DNA of 64,000 nt from Liriodendron chinense (GCA_003013855.2 ML058408.1:8285356-8349355), one strand, 5' to 3'; positions 11,652-22,623 are shown, numbered from the stretch's first letter. Notes: generated by a model from the letters alone, not told the origin. Numbers and translations: made by a program.

Positions 11652-12443
11652 TTTATCTAACAAGTGTATGTTTTGCAGGAAAAATCTGAGTATTAAGCCT
11701 CTCTTTCTGATCTTTATAGGTATATCTGAGGATCTTTGCCTCTTTTCATTGCTTTCCACGAAAATCCGGGATCATAGTCACAAATTCTTGTCCTTTATCG
11801 ATAAATCTGGACCTTAAGGGTCCCTCATTTTATGTTAAGGTGTACCTTGGTACACCATGACCATGGGTGTTGTATCCTTGGTAAGGGTACCTGTTTTTAA
11901 AAGAAAATGGTCTGTCCAAAGGACAGACTTTCTTCTCCAGTAGATCTGGTGCAGAAATTCTCTGCTATGATAAAATCTTGCCAGCCGACCGGTCAGGACC
12001 GGTCGGCCTTCAGTAAAAAGCTGTCTGGACTCATCAGCTATGCCATCCGACCGGTCAAGACCGGTCGGGCTCTGAAGAAACAGCTGCTGGAGTCACCTTT
12101 TTTTTCATCCCATGACCGGTCACGACCGGTCGTGCGTGTCTAGTCCAGCGTGCTCGCATGTGAGACGTCCGAATGGGGGGGGATTTAAAACTTGTTGGAG
12201 CTCATTTTAGGTCAGTCACTTCCAATTTCTTCACCTCCTCTTGCTGCTCCAGCTCCCCCTCTTGCTCTCCAAGGTGATTTCATGGCGATTCGTTGCTAGA
12301 TTCAAAGCTCTAACCTCCTCTACTTCACTCCTATTCACTCTCATTCATGTGGTAAGGGATTCCTTCTCTTCACTCTCTATCTTCTTTGGTTCATCCTTTT
12401 CCTTCATCTCTTGGAGTGATTTAGAGATCTTCTTGCCGCTTCC
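11652..12443 (+). other. Spacer between pol and ORF3 with three ACCGGT palindromes
   Basis: No ORF. Three palindromes with the same GACCGGTC-NN-GACCGGTC design as the LTR array lie at 11984-12008, 12046-12069 and 12111-12134, about 62 to 65 bases apart. They sit 310 to 460 bases upstream of the ORF3 start. The rest resembles a 5' leader (TTTAAAAC near 12183, a CT-rich stretch at 12230-12440). Confidence 0.75.
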
Positions 12444-13795
12444 ATGTCGTCCTAAGAGAGCGAAGATGAGATCCCTTTGAGGAGGAGTGATCGTCCCAAG
12501 GCAAAACCTAAGCCTCCTCCTCCTCGCCCTTTAAAGTCCAAGAAAACAGCCTCCAAAGGGAAAGGGGCCGCCTCATCTTCTATTCTCCCTGTTAAATCTA
12601 AATCTTTGGGTAAAAATGTTTCATCCCATTCCACCCATTGGGATGATTTTAAGGACAAGGAGGTAGTCTGTGAAAAATCAGTCCATTTGGGTGACTTGTC
12701 CTACTATAACGTTCGTTCCATGTTGGATGCCATCAATTGGGGCCCTGTACTCCACATGGGGGGTCCGGTCCAATTTGATGTTGTTAGGAAATTTTATACA
12801 TCCTGTGTCCATGTCAATTCCTCTCCCCCCTCTTTCAACGTCGAGGTTGGTGATCGGGATTGCCTGTTTACGTTGAAATCCATATCAGAATTTGTTGGCG
12901 TTCCTATTGTTGAGGAGCCTACTTTCGATTTTTCCTCCTTGGGTCCCAAACCCAACCTTGTTATTGCTCAATTCCTATGTGGTGATGAGACACCCAAATG
13001 GGTGGGAGGTGCACTTCGAGCATCCTCTATGACATGGGATTTCCGCATTTTGCACACCTCTTCTTCCGCAATGCATACCCGCGGATGAGTAACAAAGCAA
13101 ATGTCACCGAAACTATGTTTCGGTTGCTGTATCGTGTTGGTAAGGGTCATCCGCTCTGCCTTCCCACTCGGATCATGAATATCATTCACCAGGTCATCCT
13201 GCGCGATGATGGAAACTCCACTAGTCTACCTTTTGGGCATCTCATATGCACATTGGCTGAGCATATTGGCATTGTTGGTACTAATAAAATTCACAAGCCG
13301 GTCATTATCAATCGTACCATCATTGCTCGTATGGAGCTTACTAGAGAAGTTATCCAGAGTCGTCATCTGCAAGAGCAGCAGCGGGATCAGGCCGAGCCGT
13401 CACAGCTTGAGGCTCCACCTGTCTCCACTGGCCCTTCACACACTTCAGCTGCTTCCTCTGATTCATCCCTCGATCCTCGCGACGCTCCAGGTCGATTCAG
13501 CACCCCTCTTAGATTTTTTTCTCGTCGGCAATCTCCTTCCGTGGATCCACCTTCATATATTGCGGAGCTTCGCCAGCTTAGGGAGGATATATTTCAGTGG
13601 CTTGACAGGCTCGAGCAGACCGGCGACCAGATTTTGTAGGGTCAGGCCACTATACTTGTACAACAGGAGGCCCTTGTCACTCGCCAGGCACAGATAAAGA
13701 GGCGGATAGAGATATGGGAGCGCGCGGCGCATGGGACGTTCCACCCCCTGATCTGGGAGATGGAACGGATTACTAGTCTTATGTACTGGTCATAA
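12444..13795 (+). pseudogene. Sirevirus third ORF (PF20167-like, env-position), decayed
   Basis: An ATG at 12444 opens a frame that meets TAA at the fourth codon and then stays open to 13088. It encodes a Lys/Pro/Ser-rich basic head (about 12477-12610), then a globular part with WGPVLHMGGPVQFDVVRKFY and PKWVGGALRASSM. A frame change near 13030 is needed to continue through LFFRNAYPRMSNKANVTETM and LCLPTRIMNIIHQVILRDD. That pattern resembles the 'putative plant transposon protein' family (PF20167). After a Ser/Pro-rich hinge and a TAG at 13637, a short helical tail runs to TAA at 13793. ORFs in this position of Sireviruses have been called env-like; I see no convincing signal peptide or membrane anchor, so I do not call it an envelope protein. 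Confidence 0.7.
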
Positions 13796-14498
13796 TTACT
13801 TTTTGTATGACCAACGACATTGTCTGGATTTCATGCACTATCTTTTATGGGTTATCTGTATATTTTGCACAGATTGATACATCTTTACATTGGGCTGCTT
13901 GCCCATTTTGGTATATATGTGAATGCTACAGTTATATCTTTTTATATAAGCTTTTTGTTCTTTTATTGAATATCCTTGGGAGGTTGGATGGTTTGGGCAT
14001 ATTTGCCCATTTTAGCTCATGCTTTGTGTTCTATTTTGTGTCTAGATATACATCTGAAGGGGTGGTTGGTTGATTGGGCTATAAGCCCTCTATGCTTTCA
14101 TGATTACTTGTATATCAGGCATGATTTGTTCTTTGAATCTCCTCAAGGCTTAAATTTCTATATCTCTTCCCTGTCTTATGTGATTGACATATTTTTGGCG
14201 CTAGCCTTGCAGCTTTATTAGGCATATCTTTTTGCTGGCTAACCCTTGTCAATTACTAACAAAAAAGGGGAGAATCATCCCACCTAGAAGGTCCGATTAT
14301 ATCTTTTTGCAGGACTTTGTAGGTGCAAGCATTGAGGGGGAGTTTTGAAAAAAATCGAGTCTGTACATGTCCTTTTGTAAAGATTATGTTGTATATCTGT
14401 ATAGACATGTAAATGGGTGTCTATTTCTTTCTATTTAAGGGTCAATCATGATAAGGAGTCATGATTTGTCTAGGTTAGATGTTTTGTCACGCAATTGA
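13796..14498 (+). other. Sirevirus 3' spacer with repeated purine tracts
   Basis: T-rich non-coding spacer. The hydrophobic short ORFs at 13807-14221 reflect T-richness. Purine tracts AAAAAAGGGGAGAA (about 14260-14274) and TTGAGGGGGAGTTTTG (about 14332-14347) precede the main tract at 14499. Multiple polypurine tracts are a recorded Sirevirus feature. Confidence 0.65.
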
Positions 14499-14511
14499 CA
14501 AAGGGGGAGAT
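14499..14511 (+). promoter_or_regulatory. Polypurine tract of Sirevirus-like element
   Basis: CAAAGGGGGAGAT directly abuts the TG of the 3' LTR at 14512, the expected plus-strand priming site. Confidence 0.88.
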
Positions 14512-16405
14512 TGTTAGTACATCTTTTGTTGTCAATTGGCGTGTTGGTTGGACGTGTCTTGTCGTGTGAGCCCCGGTCGAAGAATTGAAGAATCAAGACC
14601 TGAAGATTACTCTTCGTCCATTGCTCAAGCTCATGCTGAAACAAGATCCCAGGTAAGTTGCATATAGATCGACCATAGGAAACCCAAAACATCACAGAAT
14701 GGCGTAAAGACTCACACATTTTATGCCATTCCCTCTTGACCCTTACACAAGTTGATCAGACTTGTGGTCCATAGCTGGTGCGAAACGTATTGAAGATATG
14801 TCCATACATTGGACCCTATGCACCTCATCACTTCATAACTTGAAGTGATCCGCTGCTGTGTTGAGGAACTTGGACCAGCAAGCTCGCTGTGACAAGTTCA
14901 TCTAGAAAGCGGCCAGGCTTCTCAACACATCAGCTACCTGCTGTGTAGAAAACAGATGGACAGCCGACCGGTCTTGATCGGTCGGCCAGGCTTTTCAGTT
15001 TACAAAAAGTGAATTGCTGTGAGATAAGAATATGGACAGCCGACCGGTCTTGACCGGTCGGCCATCAGATTACATGATGTCCAGCAGGCATAGCCGACCG
15101 GTCTTGACCGGTTGGCCTGTGTTCTCTAAAAGGTACAGCAAGCACAGCCGACCGGTCAAGACCGGTTGGCCTTTTTTTTCCAAATGGTCCAGCAAGGTGT
15201 GCCGACCGCTCTTAACCGGTCAGTCTGTATTCTGTTCTTCTGCAGCAAGGGGGTCCGACCGGTCTTGACCGGTCGGCCAGTCCCACATATGGCTTTGGAT
15301 TTTGAATGACGACCGGTCCTTCCGACTGGCTGAGACCTTTCTTTGACAGGTCGGTCGTGACCGTTTTAGATCCGTTGGGGCCATCATTTGGGGCTCTATA
15401 TAGCCAGGACTTGTGGTCTTTCATGGTATGCATTCAACACCCTTCAAGAGCTAAGAGAGAGAGCTTTTACTCACATCCTCCTACCCTCTTTGCTCTTGTT
15501 CCCCTTGAGTTCATCATTCAAACCTAGCCATTAATGGCTTATCAATGAGTATTCAAAGCTCGGTTTGAAGTATGAACTCAAGACCTTCATTCATGGCTGA
15601 CCTACCTTCGGAATATATTCATAAGGTCATTTATAGCCATTGAATGCTTGAAGTTTGGTAGTTCCCTCATTACCATTGCATTGAATAGGCAAGAGGAACT
15701 AAACCAACTCTCTCCCAACTACTCGGCATCAACATAACCTCATCATTTGCATCGGTAGCTGATCTTGGGAGCACAAAGAGAAGCTGAAGCACGTGGAGCT
15801 GAAGGTACTCATCAAAGGCATCGAATCGGGGCTCAATCGTCTAGGTATGTCTAGTTTTTGAGAGTCCATTTATTCAATCACTATTCCCTGGATTGGGAAA
15901 CTCCGGCGGGAGGGTACGTGACCATCCTTGGATTAGGATTGGTGAGAGTCTGAGATCCAAACTCATCAAGTCCCTAGGAGTGGGCCATCGGCGGATGGTA
16001 AACGCGGTCCTAAATCAAAGGATGTCAAGGTTGATGGTTAACCTGATTTAAAACCAAGACTATAGTGAAATCCGGTGGTCTCATAGGTTGAGATCGTGAA
16101 CCGGGAGTGGAGTAGGGAGACCGAACCACTATAAATCGCTGTGCATTATGAGATTGAATGATTGCTATGTGTTGAATGGTTTAGTCAATCATGAATGCTA
16201 ACTGTTTGATGAAATGCCTATGATAGTCCTTGCTTACAAATTGCTCATATAAATGCCTTGAATGCTATTGTGATTATCTTATTTGATAGGATTGACTTGA
16301 TTAGTTTTTAATTGTAATTGGAATTTAAAAAGTCCTATTCACCCCCCCTCTAGGACATTAGGCATATCTCCAAGTATCTCTATAAGCGGTAAAACCACAA
16401 TTTCA
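14512..16405 (+). repeat. 3' LTR of Sirevirus-like element (1894 bp)
   Basis: Matches 4648-6539 along its length with scattered substitutions and ends CAATTTCA followed by GACAG. The palindrome array is present at 14963, 15039, 15093, 15147, 15201 and 15254, same spacing as in the 5' LTR. Several units have lost symmetry by C-to-T or G-to-A changes. Confidence 0.93.
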
Positions 16406-16410
16406 GACAG
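16406..16410. repeat. Target site duplication GACAG (right) of Sirevirus element
   Basis: Identical to 4643-4647. Confidence 0.93.
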
Positions 16411-17718
16411 GTCTTCCCTGGGATTATCCTCAGTATTTTTCACTGAAGACTGCCACTCTGCAGAACTGGTTTGGGATTCCGTACCTTATTCAGCCTACAG
16501 CTGATGGTCAAGACGCCGTATTCTTTTCTTTAGATTCACTGTATGATCCTTTTTTAGGTCCTCAGAGTGTGGCAGGGTCCCTACTTTCTCAGAATGCATA
16601 GATGTTTTGTCTGATAGCTGAGGTGTTATTCTCAAGATGGCGCAGATCTCAGGCTCCTCTGCTTTTTGAGGTGATGAGCCGAGTTGTTCGTTGGCAGGGG
16701 ATCATTTCTCTTGTCTTGGCTGAGTTGTTCAACAGGATGACTGTGCCCTAGGTCGTACCCGCATCCTTCGTGGTTGCTATGCATTTCTTCAGGTATCCCT
16801 TTCGTACTTTCTTTTCCTTTCTTCTCTTTTGGAACTGTTTACTTTAGCTGAGTCTCTTTCTCATGATCAGATCTGGCGATGGGAGCGTCTTTCACTGACT
16901 GTTCCTATATCGTTTTCCGACACTCATCACCTTGATCTTATGTGCCATATCATGGAGTTTCTTCCGCATACAACCAGGATGAGCGAGCCTTTGTATTGCA
17001 GGATGTTTGCTGAGCTGCGTGATTGGAATGTTCGTTGGGATTCATCTTGGCTTTCACTTCCTCCACTACTTTATGATGCTCATCGCCTTCCTCTGATGCT
17101 GGTAGGCTTTCGCTCTGATTTCTCTTATCACCCTATCTGGTTCCTGCAGCAGTTTGGGTATGAGCAGGATGTTCCTCTTTTTGCTTTCTCGAGTATTGGG
17201 CATCGATCACTTCCGGCCAAATCATCTAACTTTAGGCCTCAGGTTGATGGGTCCTGGGTGAGTCAGCTGACTGTTGATTTACTTGGTTTCAAGCCGCGGA
17301 CTTTTCCGATGGCGACTGCCCCGTACCAACATTGGGTTGTCAATCAATCTCTGTATCGACACATTCCTTGCTGACACCTAACTGCTGATGAGGATGGGCT
17401 GGATGTCCTTGGGGATGCTGGTTCTTCATCTGGTTCATATGAGCCCTTTGAGGAGCGCCCCTTTATTGACCCCGGCTTCCTTTTGACCACTCATGGCCAC
17501 TTACTGTCTAAGATTTCTGCACTTCGGTATCATTGTCAGATGATGTCGAGGAGATTAGCCGCTGATCAGAGGTTGTCCGATGAGGAGACGACGATCCGTA
17601 ACCTTGAGTGAGATGAGGTGTATTACATCCGTATAGAGGTGAGCAGGCTGAGAGCGAGGCTATTTCATTATGAGTCAGAGGACTTACCTGACATAGCCGA
17701 GGAGGAGAGCAAAGATTG
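16411..17718 (+). pseudogene. DUF7745/plant-mobile-like ORF, 3' part
   Basis: The frame left at 4647 resumes here without a gap. It runs through LPWDYPQYFSLKTATLQNWF and an Asp/Phe-rich stretch to TAG at about 16600, where CAG would keep it open; another TAG follows at about 16749. After a frame change near 16.79-16.83 kb it is open from about 16829 to 17374, with WERLSLTVPISFSDTHHLDL and HPIWFLQQFGYEQDVPLFAF. The latter resembles the C-terminal part of plant-mobile domains, where a WQFG-type motif is followed by an acidic turn. A further 110 residues with two TGA codons (17372, about 17608) end in a helical, acidic tail at 17718. It is convergent with the Tat integrase (minus strand, ends 18818). 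That fits an antisense accessory ORF of the Tat element rather than a host gene. Confidence 0.6.
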
Positions 17719-18817
17719 ATTTTTTTTATTTTAGAGGGCGGCGTCGACCATCTGTACATCCCTTTTTGCATGGTACATAATTGGCGATGATGTATTTTTT
17801 TATATTTTTGAAGGAAATGATATGATATATGTAAAAGAAATATGATGCATTAATGGAAAGAAAAAAACTTTTTGAGAACTTATTGTGCCATGAGTTGTCT
17901 TGTGAGTGTGTGTTTGAATTTTGTGTCGGGATGTAGGAATCAGAATTGAGGCTTGGCCAATACTTTGAACGATGTTTCGAGATTGACTTCCATTGGATCC
18001 CTTTGGTTCCCTAGAGTTGTGGGCAGTAGAAATCGTTACTTCTTGAGAGTTTTGTCAGAGTTTGTAGAGTCCTTGTCCCTGACTATCCTTCTTATTCTTA
18101 AACTGTAACTGCTTGAGCTGATCTGGACTGCGTGGTTTCTTGGTACCTGCACTTTTTATTTTTCTTTTTCTTTTTTAGCCATTTTTACCTGTAGTGCTCT
18201 TTCGAGTTTTCACCACAACCGGCTTTATTTCGTCATTTTTGCCCATGGCGCCCTTTCAGGTTTTCACCACATTCCGGGTATTTGATCTTGCCTAACCCTT
18301 GGAAGCAATGTTATTTTTACCCTCGGCGCCCTTTCGGGTTTTCACCAAGTTCATTGTGTGCTTATTATTTTTACTCGGAGTGCCCTTTCAGGTTTTCACT
18401 CTGCCCTCTTTGTTTAGGCACACACTTTTTTTTTCTTTTTCTGGATTTTTCTGGATAACTGCGGCGGCTAAAGGTCAGGAATCCGTCGTTGCCAACCGAT
18501 GGCAACCTTTCAGCCCTTATCCTGAGTTACGATGGTAGAGCTTTTGGTCTTAACTGTAAACCCTTCTGAGATGGATGGATGCGTGACTGTGTTTTCTTTC
18601 GGGTTGATTTTTCTCGGGTGCCTTGTTTTGGCTTCCCATTTTCTTCCTCTTTTTGTTGTTTTCTTTTGTATTCCCTTTTTTTTCTTCTCTCTTTTTTCCT
18701 TTGAATTCCTTTTATTTGGAACACTTATTGGTGGATGGAAATAATTTCTCAGAGGTTTTCGCTTCGACCCCTTGACTTCAGCTCTACTAATGTAACTCTT
18801 AATAAGGTCAGAATGAC
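17719..18817 (-). other. Tat 3' untranslated region, T-rich, with short repeats
   Basis: Non-coding. Four copies of a 33- to 34-base unit (consensus core GCGCCCTTTCGGGTTTTCACC) lie at 18183, 18236, 18314 and 18368. Read on the minus strand they give GGTGAAAACCCGAAAGGGCG, a type of word I associate with Tat-type elements. I could not find a 3' LTR matching the 5' LTR at 30048-39153 here. The 3' LTR is either deleted or beyond the left edge of the window. Confidence 0.55.
18183..18400 (-). repeat. Tandem 33-bp CCCTTTC(A/G)GGTTTTCAC repeats
   Basis: Four units, spacing 53, 78 and 54 bases, each with TTTTT, a G/C-rich middle and GGTTTTCAC. Confidence 0.75.
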
Positions 18818-19125
18818 TTACTCGTGAAAGATCTTCACTTTGTCGGCGTTAATTGGCTTAGGAAGATCCACCCCTCTCATGCTGGTGAGTATGAGGGCAT
18901 CTCCGGGAAGTACTTCTCTGATGATCAGCGATCCATCCCATGATGGTTTGAACTTTCCTCTGAGATCCGGAAGGTGTGATGGTAAAATCTTCTTCATGAC
19001 CATGTCGCCTACCTTGAAACTTCTTTTTAAAACTCTCTTGTTGTAAACCCAAGCGATCCTTTTCTGATAACACTGGGAATGACTTAACGCACGCATGTGC
19101 TTCTCATCTGCTAGCTGTAACCGAT
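18818..19125 (-). pseudogene. pol: Tat integrase, C-terminal part
   Basis: The minus strand reads LADEKHMRALSHSQCYQKRI, then YNKRVLKRSFKVGDMVMKKI (about 19045-18985) and the GDALILTSMRGVDLPKPINA end, stop near 18818. This is the typical C-terminal tail of Tat integrases, with DLRGKFKPSWDG as the usual 'RGKFRPNWEGPY' motif. Its upstream side is cut by the insertion that begins near 19126-19146. About 60 residues between core and tail are absent on both sides of the insertion. Confidence 0.8.
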
Positions 19126-19170
19126 CGATCTGAACCGATTGATTTGACCATGAAGCACTCGTTAGTTGAT

Positions 19171-19590
19171 CGTAGGGAATTCCAAGCATCCACTGTGCCC
19201 GGAGTCGACAATGGATCAAGGAATTGTACAGATCAACAACTTTGCCAACAAGTAAACCGATAAGATCACAATTCATATAATCAAATGCATACTTACAAGA
19301 TAGGAGGCTTTGATTGACCGATCCAACCATTAAGATCTCGTCTATCGATCGCAGGGAATCCAAAGCATCCAATGTGCCCAGAGTCTACAATGGATCAAGG
19401 GATTTTACAGATCGATGACTTTACCTGCACTACCTAGATGACCGTAGGGAATCCAAAGCATCCAACGTGCCCGGAGTCGACGATGGATCAAGGGACTTTA
19501 TCGATCATGAACTAGCTAATTGGTGTGTAAGGGATCCCAAGCATCCAACGTGCCCGGAGTCGACGATGGATCAAGGGGCTTACACAACAA
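19171..19590. repeat. Diverged tandem repeat with GTGCCCGGAGTCGACRATGGATC core
   Basis: Four units (about 19171, 19350, 19442, 19526) share AAGCATCCAACGTGCCCGGA followed by GTCGACGATGGATCAAGG-type text. Spacing is 179, 92 and 84 bases. They are non-coding. Confidence 0.75.
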
Positions 19591-20167
19591 TAGCGTCTGC
19601 CGAGGCGGATAACCGAACCAATCAACTAAAGAGAACTCCCACATTTACACCACACAATGTTGAACCCAAAAGAACTAAAGCTTGCAAATTTCTTCAAAGG
19701 CTTCACCCCTAGCCTTAGCTAGAGGTTTAGCCAACCATGCTACAATGGAAGACTAAAACTCACTAAGAAAGAAAATTCTACACTACTCTACACTACAAAT
19801 GAAAGAAAGAAAGAAAGAAAACTAAAGAAGAGAAGAGAGGAGTTGTAGAGAATGGGATTTGAGAAGTGGGATGATGAGAATGAGAAGAGATTGCCTCCTT
19901 TTATAGACTTTTGAGAGTCTCCCAAGCCTAGGTGGCACTCCAAACCCAAAGCAGATTTTTATTTAGGTTCGGGAATGGAGTTAGGCTTGGAGTGCCCAAA
20001 GCAAACTTTTCTTTTAGGTTCGGGCTTGGAGTTAGGCTTGGATGGACATGTGGGAAGAAAAGTACTCCAAGCCTAGGTGGCACTCCAAACCCAAAGTAGA
20101 TTTTTTTTTGGTTTGGGAATGGAGTGAGGCTTGGATGTGAGGTGGCATTCCAAGCCTTACACATGTG

Positions 20168-20224
<57 letters not shown>
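20168..20224. repeat. (GA)n microsatellite
   Basis: An uninterrupted run of GA of about 56 bases. The Ser/Leu-rich and Arg/Glu-rich ORFs crossing it are artefacts. Confidence 0.97.
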
Positions 20225-20226
<2 letters not shown>

Positions 20227-20229
20227 GAT

Positions 20230-21500
20230 GCACACGAGAAAATGAGGCTGCTGGAGTTCAACTCGTGCAAGGAGAGATGTCCTCCATTGCTAGATGTGAC
20301 TGGCCATGAAGATGGAGATGGGTCGACGGTTGAAGTCTGCTACAATTTGTGTTTGCTGGACTGCATCATGGATGGCAACGCTGATGGATGTGTTACATGT
20401 TATAGTGATGCACATCACATGTGCTGCAGTGGACGGTGATGAAGCTTCTCCAGTTGCTGGACGTTGTGCATGGGGCCATCTTGATGGACGGTGGATGTGA
20501 AGCTGGTTGATGACAATCTGCCATCATTTGTTGCAGCCCAGTGAGGAGTGGGACGTTCTTCAACAACAGTTGCTGCGGATGGTGATGATTTCTGTAATGG
20601 AGACGTGCTCCACATTGATGGACGGTTCATCCAGCAACTGGATGAATGAACGGCTGGAAGGATTTGCTGCTAGATGATTACTCTTATCTGTTGGATGGAC
20701 GGACGTTGGTGGGGTCCACTGCTTGGAGGATGTAGCTGAGGAAGGGATGCAGCACTGCTGCGGCATGATGTGGTCCACCGCTGGACATGGAGTTAATCTC
20801 CACTGCTTGTTGGAGGTGGACGGTGGGGATTGAGGATGCTCCAGCTACTGTAGATGAAGGTGGGACCTACCTACTAGAAGAATGGCTGGATGTGAAGCAG
20901 TTGAACATGTGCATGAACAACATCCATAGCTGTTGGACGGACGTCCACTGCTGGACGTTGAAGATGAAGTACGTCCACTGCTGTTGTCATGGACGGCTAG
21001 AAATTGAAGATGGTGGATGGCTATGCTGATGAACAGTGAAGATGGGGTCCATCACAGCTGTTGGATTTGCTATCCATTGGATGGTGACTGAGGGAGGAGG
21101 GCTGCACATTGACTGATCCTGGGGTCCACCTTGCTGGCATGTGTGAAGATGAAGTTCCATAGCTAGCCTGCTCATGGACAGTGCTGATGGAGTCCACTGA
21201 TCTGGACAATTGGAATTCTTGAGTGGGGCCCACTTGCTGGTTGATGAAGATGGCTTCAACTGCTGCAGCTAGGACGTGCTTGCAACACTGTGAGGAGTGG
21301 ACAACTGAGGTTGGGACGTGCTCAACAAGTGGGGTCCACCTTAATGGATGGCTGAGATTAGATCAGTGGCCTTACTGCTGCTGATGGATGGGCTGCATGC
21401 TTTAACGGTGGAGATCTCCTCCACACTTACTGAGTTGGTGGTACGTGCATAAGGCTGGATGGACGTGGATTGGAGATGATTTGCTCCATTTGGTGTGAAT
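20230..21500. repeat. Low-grade repeats of TGCTGGATGGACG words
   Basis: GATGGACGG, GCTGGACG, GTCCACTGCTGGACG and their reverse complements recur many times with irregular spacing. There are no credible coding regions; the ORFs change frame freely. Confidence 0.5.
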
Positions 21501-21937
21501 AGGGGCTAGTTGTTGGATTGATCCACATGTGTGTCATGAGGACACTCGATCACAACCACCCGTGCATGCATTTCTTGGTTCTTCCAACGTATGGCCATGA
21601 TGCAATCTCTCATATCCACCATTAAAGCAGTCCAGGGTTCGATCTTCATGGCTTGATTTGCTTCAAGATTACCAACACGCCTGATCGTGTTTTCTTTTGG
21701 GCATTTAAATGCCCTGATTGGATCGAATCTTGCGCAACCTCTCCTGATCACCTTCGATCTTGATTTCTTTTGGATGTTAAAGCGCCTTGATTGGCTTGGA
21801 TCTTGTCCAACCTCTCCTGAACACCTGAAGACAGAAAATTAACCTAATGAGGGATAATTAACCAGAAAAACAATGATATTGCTCTTAACAACCAGGTTTA
21901 ATTATACAATATTAGGTACTTATCAGAGCATGTCTGA

Positions 21938-22510
21938 CCAATCTCGATAGGTCACGACCATCTTTTTGAATATCCTGACAACTGTCTTGTTTGTGGCTCT
22001 ACCCCACCATTCATCTAGGGATAGTAAGGGCTTAATCGATGACGTTGAATCTTGAACTTGCTGAGGAAGTCATCCATCTTTTTGTTGACGAACGGGATCC
22101 CATTATCTGTGATGATAGCATGAGGGATTCCATACCGGCATATGGTGTTGTTCTTCATGAATTTGATCACCTGGGATGCTGTTATAGTGGTGTATGAGGT
22201 TGCTTCTACCCACTTGGTGAAGTAGTCAACTGCCACAAGTATATACCCATGACCGTTTGATGCTTTTGAACTCACCTTCCCGATGATGTCAAGACCCCAC
22301 ATAGAGAAAGGCCAAGGGATCGTCAGGTTGTATAGTTCTGATGAGGGGGCATGGATTTGATTCGCATGCTCCTGGCACTTGAAGCATTTTCTCACATGCT
22401 GGCAGCAGTCTATCTCCATGGTGAGCCAATAGTAGCCGAGTCGTAGAATCTTCTTCGCCATCATGTGCCTGTTCATGTGTGGGCCACAGGTTCCTTCGTG
22501 TATTTCTTTT
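21938..22510 (-). pseudogene. pol: Tat integrase, zinc finger and catalytic core
   Basis: The minus strand reads HEGTCGPHMNRHMMAKKILR and CFKCQEH (the HHCC zinc finger, about 22500-22370). The DDE core follows with WGLDIIG (about 22300), DYFTKWVEA, and ITDNGIPF (about 22100). A stop falls at the YYP*MNGGVE position near 22014, where Gln is usual. The frame continues as IFKKMVVTYRDWSDML up to the insertion at 21926. Catalytic Asp residues are visible; the Glu region (NGGVEA) follows the stop. Confidence 0.82.
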
Positions 22511-22623
22511 ATTATTTTAGCAACTTCTGTTTCATCGATGCATCGAAGGAGGACTTGATTATAAGATCACTTGTAAAGAATTTCACCACTAATGATGAAC
22601 TGGCCGGCCAAACGCTAGTTGCT

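Larger units (their letters stand above)
4648..16405 (+). mobile_element. Sirevirus-like Ty1/copia retrotransposon, full length, decayed
   Basis: About 11.8 kb, bounded by GACAG duplications. The order is LTR, initiator-Met-type primer site, gag with two zinc knuckles and a coiled coil, copia-order pol (protease, integrase, RT, RNase H), a third ORF, purine tract, LTR. The long gag, the extra ORF downstream of pol, several purine tracts and the palindromes in the LTR are all typical of the Sirevirus (SIRE/Maximus) lineage. Coding parts carry several frameshifts and stops, so it is not autonomous now. The two LTRs differ by a few percent by eye, so the insertion is moderately old. Confidence 0.92.
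19126..21925 (-). mobile_element. Solo-LTR-like insertion within Tat integrase (approximate ends)
   Basis: The Tat integrase breaks at 21926 (minus strand, after DWSDML) and restarts near 19125. The inserted 2.8 kb has no recognisable gag or pol. On the minus strand it starts TGATAAGTACC (plus-strand end at 21925) and contains a TATA box (TATAAAAG, plus 19898-19905) followed by a pyrimidine-rich leader, so it resembles a solo LTR with U3 to the right. The left end is uncertain and I see no five-base duplication. Confidence 0.5.

Noticed and set aside
12444..13795. Envelope glycoprotein
   Set aside because: No signal peptide, anchor or cleavage site visible; the globular part resembles a plant transposon protein family instead.
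13807..14221. Hydrophobic ORFs after Sirevirus ORF3, possible membrane protein
   Set aside because: T-rich spacer with overlapping frames and no conserved motif; typical of non-coding DNA before the purine tracts.
16793..16846. Possible 54-bp intron in the DUF7745-like ORF
   Set aside because: GT and AG are present, but joining creates a TGA and the length is below normal for plants; a frameshift is simpler.
17719..18817. Tat 3' LTR
   Set aside because: I looked for the LTR ends (TGCAGACACCCC, CGTCCACA) and the CCTAACACC text in either direction and found none.
20131..20439. ORFs over the (GA)n run
   Set aside because: Arg/Glu and Ser/Leu runs are produced by the microsatellite.
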